From Chamaecrista fasciculata (lineage: Eukaryota; Streptophyta; Magnoliopsida; Fabales; Fabaceae): 64,000 nucleotides of DNA. The stretch spans positions 49,052 to 113,051 of the forward strand of contig QANZ01018178.1 in NCBI GenBank assembly GCA_003254925.1, in the 5' to 3' direction. Numbering within the stretch: position 1 is the first letter of the stretch; each line of letters opens with the position of its first letter. Shown here in pieces: positions 1-11,952 of this stretch. The notes below the pieces were generated by a model. It was not told the origin of the DNA. It did no database searches and saw only the letters and a program-made list of their open reading frames with translations. The position numbers and the translations under genes were made by a program.

Positions 1-2625
1 TTAAATAATAGATCGTAGGACAAATAGACGAATATATGTTAGTATGATACCACTATATATAATACAAACGAAAGACGCAAGTTCCCTCGATGGCATCAAG
101 AAGAGAGAGAGAGAGAACAAATGGATGGCCTACTTTGTATCATCCCATGAATGATATGATGAGAAGTTTCCGTTTGGTCGTTCTTCCAAATTATTTGTAT
201 TGTTGTTTTGTAGATTTGAGTTTGCTTCATTCGCACAGGTCAAAAAAATAAAAATGTCGTCGATGATAACAAAGTCATGATACGTCAATAATGATAAAGT
301 AAGTGAACAACGAAACTACAAATGCCTTTAGACGTCGTTTGGTATATATATAAATGAATATATAGTTTAATTTGATCTCAACTTTTGGGGCTTTCTCTCC
401 TATTTCTCCATTGTCTTCTTCCTCTAGCTGATATAACTACTCGTCATTCGTATAAATAATGAAACAATAGTTTATTTCAGAACTATACAAAGCATCATGT
501 AACACGCAAACGACAATGATGTCGACTACAGATTAGAATTAATTAGAAATGTTCTTTTGTTATGCGTACAGATTGGTTGCTGTATGGGTAAACACTCAAT
601 AAGTAGTATTGAAATTTTAAATATCATGAATATGGACCATATTGCTCTTACTGAACATATATGCACTTACAGCGAAACTCATCACCTTTACGAAATCAGA
701 TTGAATTATGTTTTTAATTTTTTAATTTAATTATTTCTTTTGAAAATTTACAAATAATTATAAAAGGGGATCGACAACTTTTTGTAAGACGCTAAAACCA
801 GAGCCTTAAAGTTTAATTTATATATTCATGTGTCTCAATTTTATTCATTCTCAAATCTCAATCCTTTCATTTTACTTCAGGACTTCAGATCAGATATACT
901 ATATATGGAAAGGTAATATAATTTTTCTTAATCATCACAATTGCCGACTTATAGTCAACGGATAGCATTGGTTATCATGATATATTATTAATTTTTAATT
1001 TTGGACTTCGATTTGTGAATAAATCAATTAGATAATCGTATATATATAATGAAATTAGAGTTTTATTTAATTAATTAAGAAGAAGGAAGAATGAGTAGAA
1101 AGTGAAGAAAGCTAGCTAGCTAGATAGATAGGGGTTTCGATTTTTTCAACACATGGTGAGGACAAGGATGTGAAAACAATATCTCACCTTTTTATTGATT
1201 GATAGAGAAATTTGATGTGATCCACGATTGTGCTAATAGCCTTAGATTTAACAAACTCTAATTAATTATTAATTAATTACTAAATAATAAAGCAAGTTGG
1301 AGACGCCCATGGAATTATAGCCGTCTGATTGTCCAGATATACGAAGGAAGATCTCAGCCGTCCAAAGTTCCAACTATTGTTTTCAAGTAGAAAACTCACT
1401 TAAGTGTAGCAAAAAGGTGTAATCATGGTTGTTGAGACCATGTTTAGAAGTTAAGAAACCGATGCTTAGACATGCAATTCAAAGATTTTATGGGCATTGT
1501 GCCCAACATCAATAGATCTGCAATTCAAATAATATATATTTTTAAAGTATGCACAAATTAAAATTCAATTTTGCACTCATTAACACATCAATAATCCTGA
1601 TTAATTAGTCAAACTAACTGGGTGAAAAGCAGTGTTGTCAGAATCGGACCGGATCGGACGGTCCGACCGGTTCAACCGCCAACCGAATACAAGAGCGAGT
1701 GGGTTCAACCAAAATAACCGAACTGGAATTTGGACCGGAAATAACCGGCCGAAAACCGGCGAATCGGGTCTAACAGCTCAAAAAACCGGTGGTTCAACCA
1801 ATTTTTTTAAAATAAAAAAATTAATTAAAAATTATAAAAAAAGCAAGATGAGGCCCTCATTCATCTACGTGTTTGAAATATTAAAAGAACAAATGAAACT
1901 TAATCCTATTACTATAGTCTCTTTCTCAATTATTACTTATGAACACAAGTAAATAAAGAACGTAAAGGACGGAGGGACAGCACGTTAGATGGAATAGTCT
2001 CATTCCTTGGTTCCTTTTTTTTCATTTTCTTCGTTGAGTTATATTACATAAATATGGAAACTTCAAATAACATTAATAATTAAAATTGTCTTTATCAAAA
2101 TTGAAAGAAAAAAAAAGGTTTATCTGCCAGACAGGCACAAAAATAGCCGCTAATTAACTGTTCGATGTTGATCCTTTGTTGGGGGAAAAGTAGGAGTGAC
2201 ATGATAATAACAGGATCTTTTTGTTCAGTGTTTTTATCACACTGAATGAATAAAGTGTGTAAATATGAATATATATATATAATAAATAGTTTTAAAAAAT
2301 ATTTATTATTTATTATTTATATTATTTTTAATGATAAAAAACTTAATAGAGACCTGCAGTTCCAAAGTCCCATCAATATATGTTAACTACCGGTGAATCG
2401 TGAAAAGCGAAATCCATGCGAGTGAATGAACAGTTGTTCAGAAAGGGAATGGTTTTTGTCCCTCATACGACACCGTATCACAATAATTAGCAAAAGAAAT
2501 TAAAGTGAGTGGAATTTAATCATAGCTCAAATTCTATTGAGAGATGTGATATGAAAATATAGAATTGATCAGCACGGATGACTTCTCTTATAAACAAAAA
2601 AAAAAATGATTGATTTATATCTATA
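1..2625. other. Intergenic stretch upstream of the IDD gene
   Basis: I see no supportable gene here. The base composition is strongly AT-rich and open frames are short. A purine-rich GA microsatellite lies near 104-115. The 106-codon open frame at 1632-1952 falls in a repeat-derived segment listed separately and is not a credible gene. Confidence 0.6.
1627..1810. repeat. Diverged repeat with CGGACCGG/GGTTCAACCG motifs
   Basis: A locally GC-rich island in AT-rich DNA contains many overlapping copies of short words such as CCGGACCGG, GGTTCAACC and AACCGG. A related island lies at about 36510-36670. Such islands are common as remnants of transposons dispersed through plant genomes. No target-site duplication was found, so the family is not assigned. 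Confidence 0.45.
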
Positions 2626-2634
2626 GTTCTATAC

Positions 2635-3228
2635 AAGGGCGGAGCCAGGATTTTCAGTTAGGGAGGTTGATATATTATTTTGGCTAAAATTTTTTTAGTC
2701 CTTAATATTGATCCAAAGTTTCATTTTGGTCTTTAATATTTTTTTTGTTCTGTTTTGATCTTTAATGTTTTTTAAAAGTTTTATAATCAGTCACTAACGA
2801 TTGAATATAATGATATCTCTCGTTTTAAATTTGAACACAATGAAAATAGAGCAATGTGTTAAATTTGGTGAGTTTCTTCTTTACTCAGTTGGAGTCATCC
2901 ACAAACGAGAGAGATATTACCATATATATTCAATAGTTAAGAATCAATTATGAAACTTTTAAAAAATATTAAAGACCAAAAACATAAAAAAACATTAAGG
3001 ATCAAAACATAACAAAAAAAAAAGATTAAGGATCAATTATTAAACAAAAATATTAAATAATAATATAATAAGACTGGAGAGAATGACTTTTTAAGTCCTT
3101 TGCATTTACTTCATATTTTGGAAAAAAAATAGGGGTGGCCAATTACTTTATTTTTGTAAAATTTTTAAAACCTTTGGGACTTAAATGAGATTATGGCAAA
3201 TTTGGGGGCCCCCTTGGTTACACCAGTG
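2635..3228. mobile_element. Transposon remnant flanked by a 9-bp duplication
   Basis: The 9-mer GTTCTATAC occurs at 2626-2634 and again at 3229-3237, directly flanking a 594-bp insert. The insert begins AAGGGCGGAGCCAGG and ends in GGTTACACCAGTG. A GGCGGAGCCAGG start is typical of many degenerate plant transposons. Inside, at about 2695-3055, is a foldback in which words such as TGGTCTTTAATATT are mirrored by AATATTAAAGACCA. This suggests a nested palindromic element. No coding capacity was seen. Confidence 0.5.
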
Positions 3229-3230
3229 GT

Positions 3231-3577
3231 TCTATACTATTATATATTTGTTAGGGGTTTTTTGACAACAACTTTTAAAAATTATAGTATAAAATAATAT
3301 TTATTCAATATATTACAAATAAATATATATAAAAAATAGAAATATTACCTCAACTTTATTAATCCATGTTTCCACCCATAACTTTATGAGATCGTGATTA
3401 ATTTTCACTTATATATAGGTTATGTTTCTTTTAAAGCTTGAATTTTTTTATTGGATTAATTTGTTTTCTTTCTTTTATATATTTTTTCATTCATATTAAT
3501 TTATATAATTTTTAATATTAAATTATTTTAAATTTTATAGACATATTTGTATGTCTGTTAAGGCACGAAAACCCAAT
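3231..3577 (+). mobile_element. Possible degenerate Helitron-like fragment
   Basis: The segment starts TCTATACTATTATATAT, like many non-autonomous plant Helitrons. It ends near 3540-3577 in a sequence resembling the cleaner Helitron terminus at 24229-24259: ACATATTTGTATGTCTGTTAAGG followed by an imperfect stem and AAACCCAATA. The expected CTAG end is mutated, so this is tentative. Confidence 0.25.
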
Positions 3578-3928
3578 AATATATATATATGAACGGGTTC
3601 TTTAAAAAAAATAATTTAATTAATAATACAGATGAATAATAATAACGTAATAATAGCTGGAAGATGAACTTATGATGAAAATCTTCATTATTTTTTGTGT
3701 CCCTAACAAAACACTTATTGTTATATTTCTTGCATATAAAGAAAATAATATTATTCAAAGTTGCAAATTTCATAAAATTTCTCTATCAATTTAAAGAATG
3801 AGAAAAAAAAACTTTTCTACGGTATATATATGCTCAGATTTGAGTCAATAGTGTAGAAAACAAATTAAAATATTTCATAAAGAAATACTAAAACTAAAAT
3901 ATATATGGATAAAATCACAAAAAAATAA

Positions 3929-4409
3929 GGTTAAATGGTCATGTTGGTCCTTTAAATCTTAAAATATTCAAATTGGTCATAAATATTGATAAAATACTTT
4001 ATTTTGGCTATAAACTATTAAATATAGTCATATTTCTCTCATTTCAAGTTCGAATGTGACGAGTTTAGAGTTATATAATATTCTCAACAAACACTTTTTC
4101 TATTCAATTGGAGTCGTGAGCAAATGAGATCAAATTAATCATGAAAGTACCGCTCATTTAATGATCAAATAAACAAAATTGATCATATCTTTATTGTTTA
4201 AAGTTCGAATGCCATGTTATTCAAAGCTACGAGTTACTCTGAACAAATCTTTTGAACAAATGAGAGAAGAGAAAAAGATGACCAAATTCAATAGTTTGAG
4301 ACCGAAATAAAATATTTTATCAACATTTATAACTAATTTAAACATTTTAAAACATAAAAGGAACATTAAGACATATATTTATGACCAAAATGACTATTTG
4401 AGGAAAAAT
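3929..4409. repeat. Degenerate foldback element
   Basis: The left side reads GGTTAAATGGTCATGTTGGTCC and the right side, on the opposite strand, reads roughly AAATAGTCATTTTGGTCATAA. The segment is therefore an imperfect inverted repeat of about 480 bp, of the same TTTGGTCC-rich type as the MITEs at 18171, 28790 and 53776. A clear target duplication was not found. Confidence 0.35.
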
Positions 4410-4440
4410 TTGAGAGATGAGAAATTCACCTTGTGGAATT

Positions 4441-5103
4441 TTTTTTTTTGGCTGGAAAAATAATTCATTTAAAAACAAGGCAAAACCAAGCATAGTACAA
4501 ACAAAAACACAGCAAAATAATCCAATCCCTCCCTAGCATCAATAGAAACACTAGACAAAACATTAAATGACGAATGTGGGGGGTTTTCAACCCATCAAAG
4601 AGGACTCATCTTTGTGCCAGAAAAATTGGCAAGACAATAAGCTGCCAAGTTAATGGATCTAAGGATCCAACTAAAGCTACAACCATCTAATGAACTAGAA
4701 ACACAAAAAACAAATAAAAAACTAGGCCAAATCGACGCCATGGGATCCTAGATTCAAAACGCCGTTGCCACAAAACCCGCCGCAGTAAACACACAGATCT
4801 AAGAAGGACAACCGTCGAAAATCACTTAAACTCGAAAACCACTGTCGTAGAAGACATACAGAAAAGAGCACCGCTACAGAAGGCTAAAGCTGGGAAGCAC
4901 CTCCGATAATCCTAATATGAAATAGGGTGAAATCTCTTATAAAAGAAAGATGTGGTCTCTCATGGGGAAGGATTTGAAAGAGAACTCAACTCTCATGAAA
5001 GAGAGAATTTGTTTAAACGGCTAGGTTACGACTTCTTACCAAAATATAGATTTAGTTTTTTTTTTTTTGGGCCTTGAAAATATAGATTTAGTTGTTCTCA
5101 TTA
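4441..5103 (-). mobile_element. Truncated L1-type LINE with target duplication
   Basis: The segment is flanked by 17-bp direct repeats that differ at one base: ATTCACCTTGTGGAATT at 4424-4440 and ATTCACCTCGTGGAATT at 5104-5120. It begins with a run of T, which is a poly(A) tail on the minus strand. The minus strand just inside this tail can be read as residues like RSINLAAYCLANFSG, matching the C-terminal end of LINE RNase H domains (RSxNxAAHxLA). It then runs through a typical AATGAATTATTTTTCCAGCC 3' end. The part from about 4730 to 5040 resembles 36184-36470 and probably comes from another part of the same element, implying internal deletion. Confidence 0.6.
5058..5076 (-). mobile_element. 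19-bp retroposed micro-insertion (poly-A tail plus 8 bp)
   Basis: The 17-mer AAAATATAGATTTAGTT is present at 5041-5057 and exactly repeated at 5077-5093. Between the copies are eleven T followed by GGGCCTTG. Read on the minus strand this is CAAGGCCC plus poly(A), consistent with an extremely 5'-truncated LINE or SINE insertion. It lies inside the minus-strand LINE relic and is therefore younger than it. Confidence 0.55.
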
Positions 5104-5120
5104 ATTCACCTCGTGGAATT

Positions 5121-5735
5121 GAGATAGCAAACAAGATAAAAATCATAATGAAGTTGCAATTATTATAATTTCTCTCGGCAAATTAGGAGAATATGAGGAA
5201 GAAAAGGAAGACGAGAATGAGCAATTTGTTTGTTCACTAATCACAAGAGAATGAATGAGGGAAGAGCTTAGAGCTCATTTATTTTTTTTTTAAAAAAAGC
5301 ATAATATTTTAGATTAACGTTAAAAAAATTACAGTGGAATGGTGTTGTGCCCTTGGGAAATTACAGTGGAAGCGAAGGAAGCACGTGAACAGAAGAATTT
5401 TTGCATTATTGTCGTGTTGTTTCGAGAATGATTCGATCCGAGTGTGAGGTTACATTGGTAATTTAACAGCTCGAGGCGGCTCACTCTTATCCCTTACCCT
5501 CAGTGGCATTTTCGTAGTTTCGGTTAAGAGACGATGCAAAATTGGCAACTCATGGAACCATATCATTCGCATTAAAATATCACCTTAATACAGACAAAAT
5601 CTCAAACTAGTTGCCCCTCATCCGCTAGCCATGCCTCAATTGACACCGTGAAGTACCCATTTTACCCTTCCTTAATTTTAATCTCTCTTTTTGTTTATTA
5701 ATTATTTGAGTTGATATTCAATTAACTATAATATG

Positions 5736-5766
<31 letters not shown>

Positions 5767-6316
5767 CATGGTATTGAAAAATTTAATTTGGTCCACCAAG
5801 TTATACATGGTTTGACTTATCTTCGTATAATTGAGCAGCATTTAATGCTCCATCAATTACTCTATTTGAATACTGTTCTATAAATTGCCAATTATTGAGA
5901 AAAATAAAACAAGGGCACATCCTTAATATCAAGAAAATGGTAGGGGTATTAGTGTATTACTATTATCTGATGCATAGCCATAAACAACAGTGCCCTAGAC
6001 TAGAAAGAGAAATATATTATATTATATGCAAATCCAACGCTTGGTTATTATATTCTTTTGGCAACAAGAACTCTCGTCTCCACACCATAAATGGAGGAGA
6101 TTTTTCTGGTTTTTGTCTTCCTCTAGCTGCACAAATCCCATCTTTGCTGTTTCATTTTTCTTTAATTCCCTTTTTCCTTTTCAAAGTTTTTTGAAGTGAA
6201 ATATTTTCTGGCTATAGCTAGTTTTGGATTTTGGAAGGGGGCATAGAGAGAGAGAGAGATTAAGATCGAAAAGGAAAGATCTCGACTAGATATTGTTCTC
6301 ACTTATTATAGCTTCA
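5121..6316. other. Promoter and 5' region of the IDD gene
   Basis: No separate gene is supportable. An AT dinucleotide repeat runs to about 5766. A purine-rich (GA)n tract lies at about 6246-6259, just upstream of the IDD start, as is common in plant 5' leaders. The short open frame at 5895-6194 shows no recognisable protein. Confidence 0.5.
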
Positions 6317-8560
6317 ATGTCAAACATCACAAGCTGTGATAGTGGGAGTTTTTCGACAGAGAATACAAGAGAAGATGCAGTTATTAAGCCGCACACAGAA
6401 GCACTTGGTCACAACCAATTTCATAGTCCAAATTCTCTTACTTCAACTACCACTAATAGCAACGGTTCCAACAACAATTCTCAACTGCCAACATCTCTCA
6501 AGAAGAAAAGAAGCTTACCAGGAAATCCAGGTATAACATTAACCATATACATATAGATATATATTAAAACTTCAAACATCCTTTGATTTCGTTTCTCCTT
6601 TTTTTTAAAAAAAAATTGTATTTTTATTCTCTTTCCCCCTTGAATTTTGATGAATTATATATATATATATAAGAAAGTGGGGGAAGATTGCGGTGAGATT
6701 GCATTGATTTGTTAATTTAATTTCTACTTGTTCTTCAGATTAAAAAGGAAGGATTAAGGATGGATCTAGGGTGTTTTAAGCCAAAAATGCATAGCAAAAT
6801 AAATTAATGGTGAATTATTTTAGTGCCTTAATTAGTAGTTAATAGCTGAAGAGAAGAAGAAGCAGCTCAATTATTGCCTGGAATTTACAATCATTGTTGT
6901 TCACTGTTTGACTTGTGTATTCACTGCTCTCTCCTTTTTTTTTCCCTTTCCTTCTTTTTGTTTCATCACTGTTTCCGAGTTAACAAAGCACACCACATAT
7001 CTCTCTTCAATTCGCCTATTAAAATTAAGCCTCCTGCCACACACACACTTCGTTTTGTTTATTTCTTCGTCTGTAAATGGGTCAGTATATATATATGGGT
7101 ATGTGCAAATTTAATTGATTAAAAGGCGGTGAAGAAGCTAAGGAGGAAAAAAACATAGCGAGATTTTGGATTTTATTTAAATAACTTTTTTTTTTCGTAA
7201 ATTAAATTGCATTTTAATTTAGATCTACACATGTTCACAAATTAAGGATGGGTCATGGGATAGATGATCAGATTCTCAGCTTTTTGTCACTTTCTTGATA
7301 TATCAGACAAGTGAGTGAAGCACATATCATAAAAAATAATGAATTAATAATTATATAATTCCTAGCTTTTTTGTTTTTCGGTTTGTGTGCTTAATTATAT
7401 ATATATATTTATACATTACACACGTACGTACAGATCCAAGTGCTGAAGTGATAGCTCTATCGCCAAACACACTGATGGCTCGAAACAGATTCGTATGTGA
7501 AATCTGCAACAAAGGATTCCAAAGGGACCAGAATCTTCAATTGCACCGTCGAGGACATAACCTGCCATGGAAGCTGAAGCAAAGAACGAGCACAGAAGTT
7601 CGAAAGAGGGTTTATGTGTGTCCTGAACCTTCTTGCGTTCACCATAGTCCAGCACGAGCACTTGGGGACCTCACTGGGATTAAAAAGCACTTCTCAAGAA
7701 AACATGGGGAGAAGAAATGGAAATGTGACAAGTGCTCTAAGAGATACGCCGTCCAATCTGACTGGAAAGCCCATTCTAAGATCTGTGGCACTAGGGAATA
7801 CAAATGTGACTGTGGCACCATCTTCTCCAGGTTCGTTCGTTATCTATCTAATTTAAGAATATTCAACCATAGAAAGTCTACTTCGGCTGCCTGCTTGATT
7901 GATTAGTTGATATACTATATATACTTTAATTTTACACCAACAAGTTGCATTTAGTTTTATAGTTTTGTTCGAAATCTTACCGATCTTATATAATTATATT
8001 GATGGGACATTATGACCAATAAGAAAATATATCCATGTAGATATAATAGAACTTAAGCCTTTGTCGGTCAAAGATTCGATTATGTATTTTTTTTTTTTTT
8101 ATGTGATAGAGAATATATTATTGATGCATGATGCATGGGGCTTAATTATTTAATTTTCGTAAGGAGAAATTATATAGAATTAATTAAACTCATGATGAGT
8201 GGTTAATTATATATATGTATATGGGTTTTGCAATTGGTGCAGAAGAGATAGCTTCATCACACATAGAGCTTTCTGTGACGCGCTGGCTGAAGAGAATAAC
8301 AAAGGCAACATTATTGGTGAAGTACAATTGCCGAAATTACTGGGGTCTTCAAATTCAATTAACATTCAAGCCCATCATCATCATCATCAAATCCCAAATC
8401 TAGTTTCTCCAATATTACCACCACCACCATCCATGATGAATAATAATAATCTCATGAATATTCCACATATTGGGACATCCCAATTCATCAATGATGACGT
8501 GGAGGTCGTGGACGACATCAAGGATCCTCTATCATCATCCACATCAGCATTATTACTCCC

Positions 8561-8591
<31 letters not shown>

Positions 8592-9284
8592 GACCTCAAT
8601 AACTACAATAACGTATTCACGAGAAGCCTTTCGTCCATGAATGCAGCTGCTTGTCCATCACTTCAACTCAGTTCACATAACAATATGTTTGAAGAGAATA
8701 ATAACAATAATGAGCAGCAATCAGGTGGATCAGCAGCAGCAGCATCAGCTCACATGTCTGCGACGGCGTTATTGCAAAAAGCAGCCCAAATGGGAGCAAC
8801 TATGAGTAACGGTAACGGTAACGGTAACTGCAGCAATAATAACGGCGGCGTTAATAACTCTTGCATGGCACCCGCATCATTTGGGTCGTTCATGATGAAC
8901 GGTGGGCAACACGATCCTATTTCAACGACGTCGTCTCATCAGTATAATTTGAGTAGTGGGATGATGAATATGGGTGGTGGTAGTAACAACGTTAACAACA
9001 ATAACAATAGCAGCGTTGGAATGAACAGTGTGGATATGTTCAATGCTATATTGGATCAAAGCAAGGAGTTGTCCAAGATGATAGAGCAGAATAATAATAG
9101 CCGAACCAATATTAATATTAATAATAATAATAGTAATGGGTTCGTGATGCATGGTGGTGGGCCAACTAGTAATAATAAAGCAAATGGCGGCGATGTTATG
9201 ACTCTCGACTTTTTGGGGATTGGAGGAGCTACTGATGCTACTACTACTGCTGATCATGCTTTTCTATGGCGCCAAACTGGCTGA
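6317..9284 (+). CDS. INDETERMINATE-DOMAIN (IDD) C2H2 zinc-finger transcription factor
   Basis: Three exons, 6317-6530, 7434-7830 and 8243-9284, join in frame to a protein of 550 residues. The start is the ATG before SNITSCDSG. Residues 60-85 hold the family's basic motif KKKRSLPGNP followed by AEVIALSP. The ID domain follows: finger 1 from about Cys93 (FVCEICNKGFQRDQNLQLH), finger 2 (YVCPEPSCVHH...HFSRKH), finger 3 (CDKCSKRYAVQSDWKAH) and a C2HC finger 4 (CDCGTIFSRRDSFITH) split by intron 2. The C-terminal half carries the IDD motifs MSATALLQKAAQMGA and TLDFLGIGG. It also has a run of ten His and many Asn runs. IDD proteins are nuclear DNA-binding factors that often work with GRAS/DELLA partners; which paralog this is cannot be settled here. 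Confidence 0.93.
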
Positions 9285-9934
9285 AATTCAAATATATTGC
9301 TTTTTCAATTGGGCCAAATTTTCATACTTTGTTACCTACTTACGTTACTTGTTCACTTGTTCCTCCATTTTTTTTTTCAAAAAAATTTTCTATAAATTTT
9401 TTACATTCCCTTAATTTCTAGGAATGAGATCAATGGCAAATTCAATATGTACGTACGGTACTTAGCTGCTACTATATAGATATATATATAGCTTCAATTC
9501 TCTCAATTTAGTAACCTTAATAATAATTTCTGGTGCTTACAATAAATTTTGAGTAAAAAGAGCGAAAATGGCTTCCAAGGAAGGTATAGTATATTGGCTC
9601 ACTTCAGTTGCTCTTATCAGCAATCCAGTGAGAATTTTGAAAAAGAATTGAGAGCCACAAATTCCCGATAAGCGCTATCCCAAAGTCACACGCGCGTAGG
9701 CAGGACGAGCACCAATAAGAATCTGCCACCTCATTATTATATTCTTTCTTTTTTTTTTCTTTAATTTTTTAATTGTTAAATAATTTAATTTCTATGTGTT
9801 CAATTCGAGGGCCTCCCGCTCTCCCTGTGAGAGTAGAGAGTGAGTGTGAGACAATCTACAAAGTTTCTACGATTTACCAAAGTATATTCAGCTAATTAAC
9901 GAATAAAATAAGAAAAACCATAAAATATATACAT

Positions 9935-10926
9935 ATGGCATTGATACAATCAAGTTTATTCCGCGCATGCGCGCGAATAAACGTAGCACAGTGTTCATCA
10001 GGTGATAATAGAGAAGATCAGAGTTTGAGAGAGCGGTCTCCGGCGGAGGAATTTGCGCCGTTAGCGAAAACGTTCCGGCGGAGACTTCTCGTGGGCGTTG
10101 GGTCCGCTTCTCTTGTGGCGGTGGGTGCCAATTTCGGCGGAATCACCAGTTTTCTTTTAGGGTTGTCGCCGGAGACAGGCCGTAATCTTAAGCTCGACGT
10201 CGTTTATCCCATTGGAGGCTACAATCGTTGCATCGATGCGAATGAAGGATTCGGTAAGTTCTCCTAGGGTTTCTTTCTGTGTTAGATTAATAAATGGAAA
10301 TCGATTAATTTTAATAATGAATAACAGAATTCATATACCCGGCGAATTGGGTGGGAGACCAGACGCTACTGTATCGAGCAGCCAAGAGGAAAGAACAAGA
10401 AAGATCATTGGATCCGCCGCCCCTCGACGGTGGTCGGCGCCGTCCTAATTTCAGTGATCCGGTCGTCGCTTTCGGCCCACCCGGTTCGACCGGCGAACTC
10501 AATGTCAGCGTCATAGTTTCGACCGTTCCTCAAGACTTCTCGTAAGTATATTTCCTAATTGGGTTGATTAATTAATTAGGAAGGGGATTAGCGTGATTAA
10601 TTTGCAATTGGTGAACAAGGATTGAAGCATTTGGAGGGGCAGAGGAAGTAGGTGAAGCTGTGATTCGGAGCATAACGGGATCATCATCGCAAAGGCCAGA
10701 CATAAAAGGGACATTGATAAGATCAAGAGTGAGAGAGAAGAATGCAAAATATTACGAGATAGAGTTCAAAGTGGAGAGTCCTTCGTTTCGGCGACATAAT
10801 CTTGCTGTATGTTGTGCTGCTGCTGGTAGACTCTGCACTTTAAATGTTCAGGCACCTGAATCCCAATGGCTTTCATTCCAATCAGATTTTCATCGAATTG
10901 CTGATTCATTCACCCTCACAGCTTAA
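9935..10926 (+). CDS. PPD7: PsbP-domain protein of the thylakoid lumen, PPD7-like
   Basis: Exons 9935-10253, 10328-10541 and 10620-10926 give 279 residues. The N-terminus looks like a bipartite chloroplast targeting peptide. A Ser/Arg-containing stretch is followed by FRRRLLVGVGSASLVAVGAN at about residues 46-65, a twin-arginine plus hydrophobic core expected for Tat import into the lumen. The PsbP fold follows, with FEFIYPANWVGDQTLLYRAA and FGPPGSTGELNVSVIVS. PPD proteins are lumenal relatives of the PSII oxygen-evolving subunit PsbP, several of which assist photosystem or NDH assembly. The PPD7 name rests on family resemblance and on the neighbouring ACBP4 gene, as in Arabidopsis At3g05410-At3g05420 (from memory). 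It is convergent with the JmjC gene downstream. Confidence 0.8.
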
Positions 10927-11952
10927 GACTGGGCTTTAATATAGTTATTATTTTTTTTTGCCAAGGGTTTAATAAAATTATTCAAATACATGTCTAACAG
11001 ATATTTACCTTTTATATAATTTTTTTTACAAATGCCTTAACTTAACTTAACTGTACTTTAATTTTTTGTCCAATATAATTTTTAGCATAAATGCTCATCT
11101 GAATTGAAAAAGATTCATTTACAAGAAAAGATTAGATTAAAAAATAAATTTGGACAAAATCCACCACTAAATTTAAGAGACATAAGATGTAATTTATTCT
11201 ATTGAAAAACTAAAGATGAAAGAAAAAAAATACAATTATTACAACCTCTCGCTTTAAAATTGAAAAAGATGAAGAACTAATACAAAACAAAACTAGAGAA
11301 CCAGGGAGACAGAGCTTCGATCGTCGATATAAATTAAAAATAGGCTTAACAATCATAACTAGGTAATTAAAAATTTTAAAATATAAAATTCTAAAGAAGA
11401 TAGATTTAAAGACCTAATACTTAAAATATGTATAAAGTCGAGAACAAACAACGCATTTTTTCTTTATAATACGATGCGAGGGAGATAGATAACCCTTGGT
11501 GATAATAAAAATAAAAATAGAAGTGTCATGTTGAAGAAATGTTTGAATTGCATAGTAGCAGAAGCAACGTTCACCAATAAGTGAAAACAATTTTATTTTC
11601 ATTATGAAACCTTCCCGAGTCGGACTGTAGAAAGCTTAACTTTTACCTACACAAGTATTTCAATCTGAGTCTTTTGATGGGGAGAGACGCATAATTGTTT
11701 TGAATCAAACTGTAATTAAATCAACCAGAGGAATATCAGCCACTAATTCGTATATAATACATATTTCTATCTCTTTCATTTCGTAATCGCTCATTCATAT
11801 GATACACCACCCTCTCTAACCTGTAAGTCTGTAACCATCAGGCACATAAAATAATTGCATACGTATTAAAAAATAAAAAAATACACTCACAAATAGCACC
11901 ATCCCCAAGAATACTACTTAAAAGTAACTATTATACTACATGAGGAGGGTAT
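10927..11952. other. Convergent intergenic region (PPD7-like / JMJ24-like)
   Basis: This space lies between two stop codons facing each other and holds their 3' untranslated regions. It is AT-rich and shows no coding or repeat structure I can support. The 62-codon frame at 11414-11602 is not credible. Confidence 0.5.

Noticed and set aside
1632..1952. 106-codon open frame
   Set aside because: It lies in the CGGACCGG repeat island, has low-complexity composition and no recognisable domain.
5895..6194. 99-codon frame upstream of the IDD gene
   Set aside because: No family resemblance; located in the AT-rich leader region of the IDD gene.
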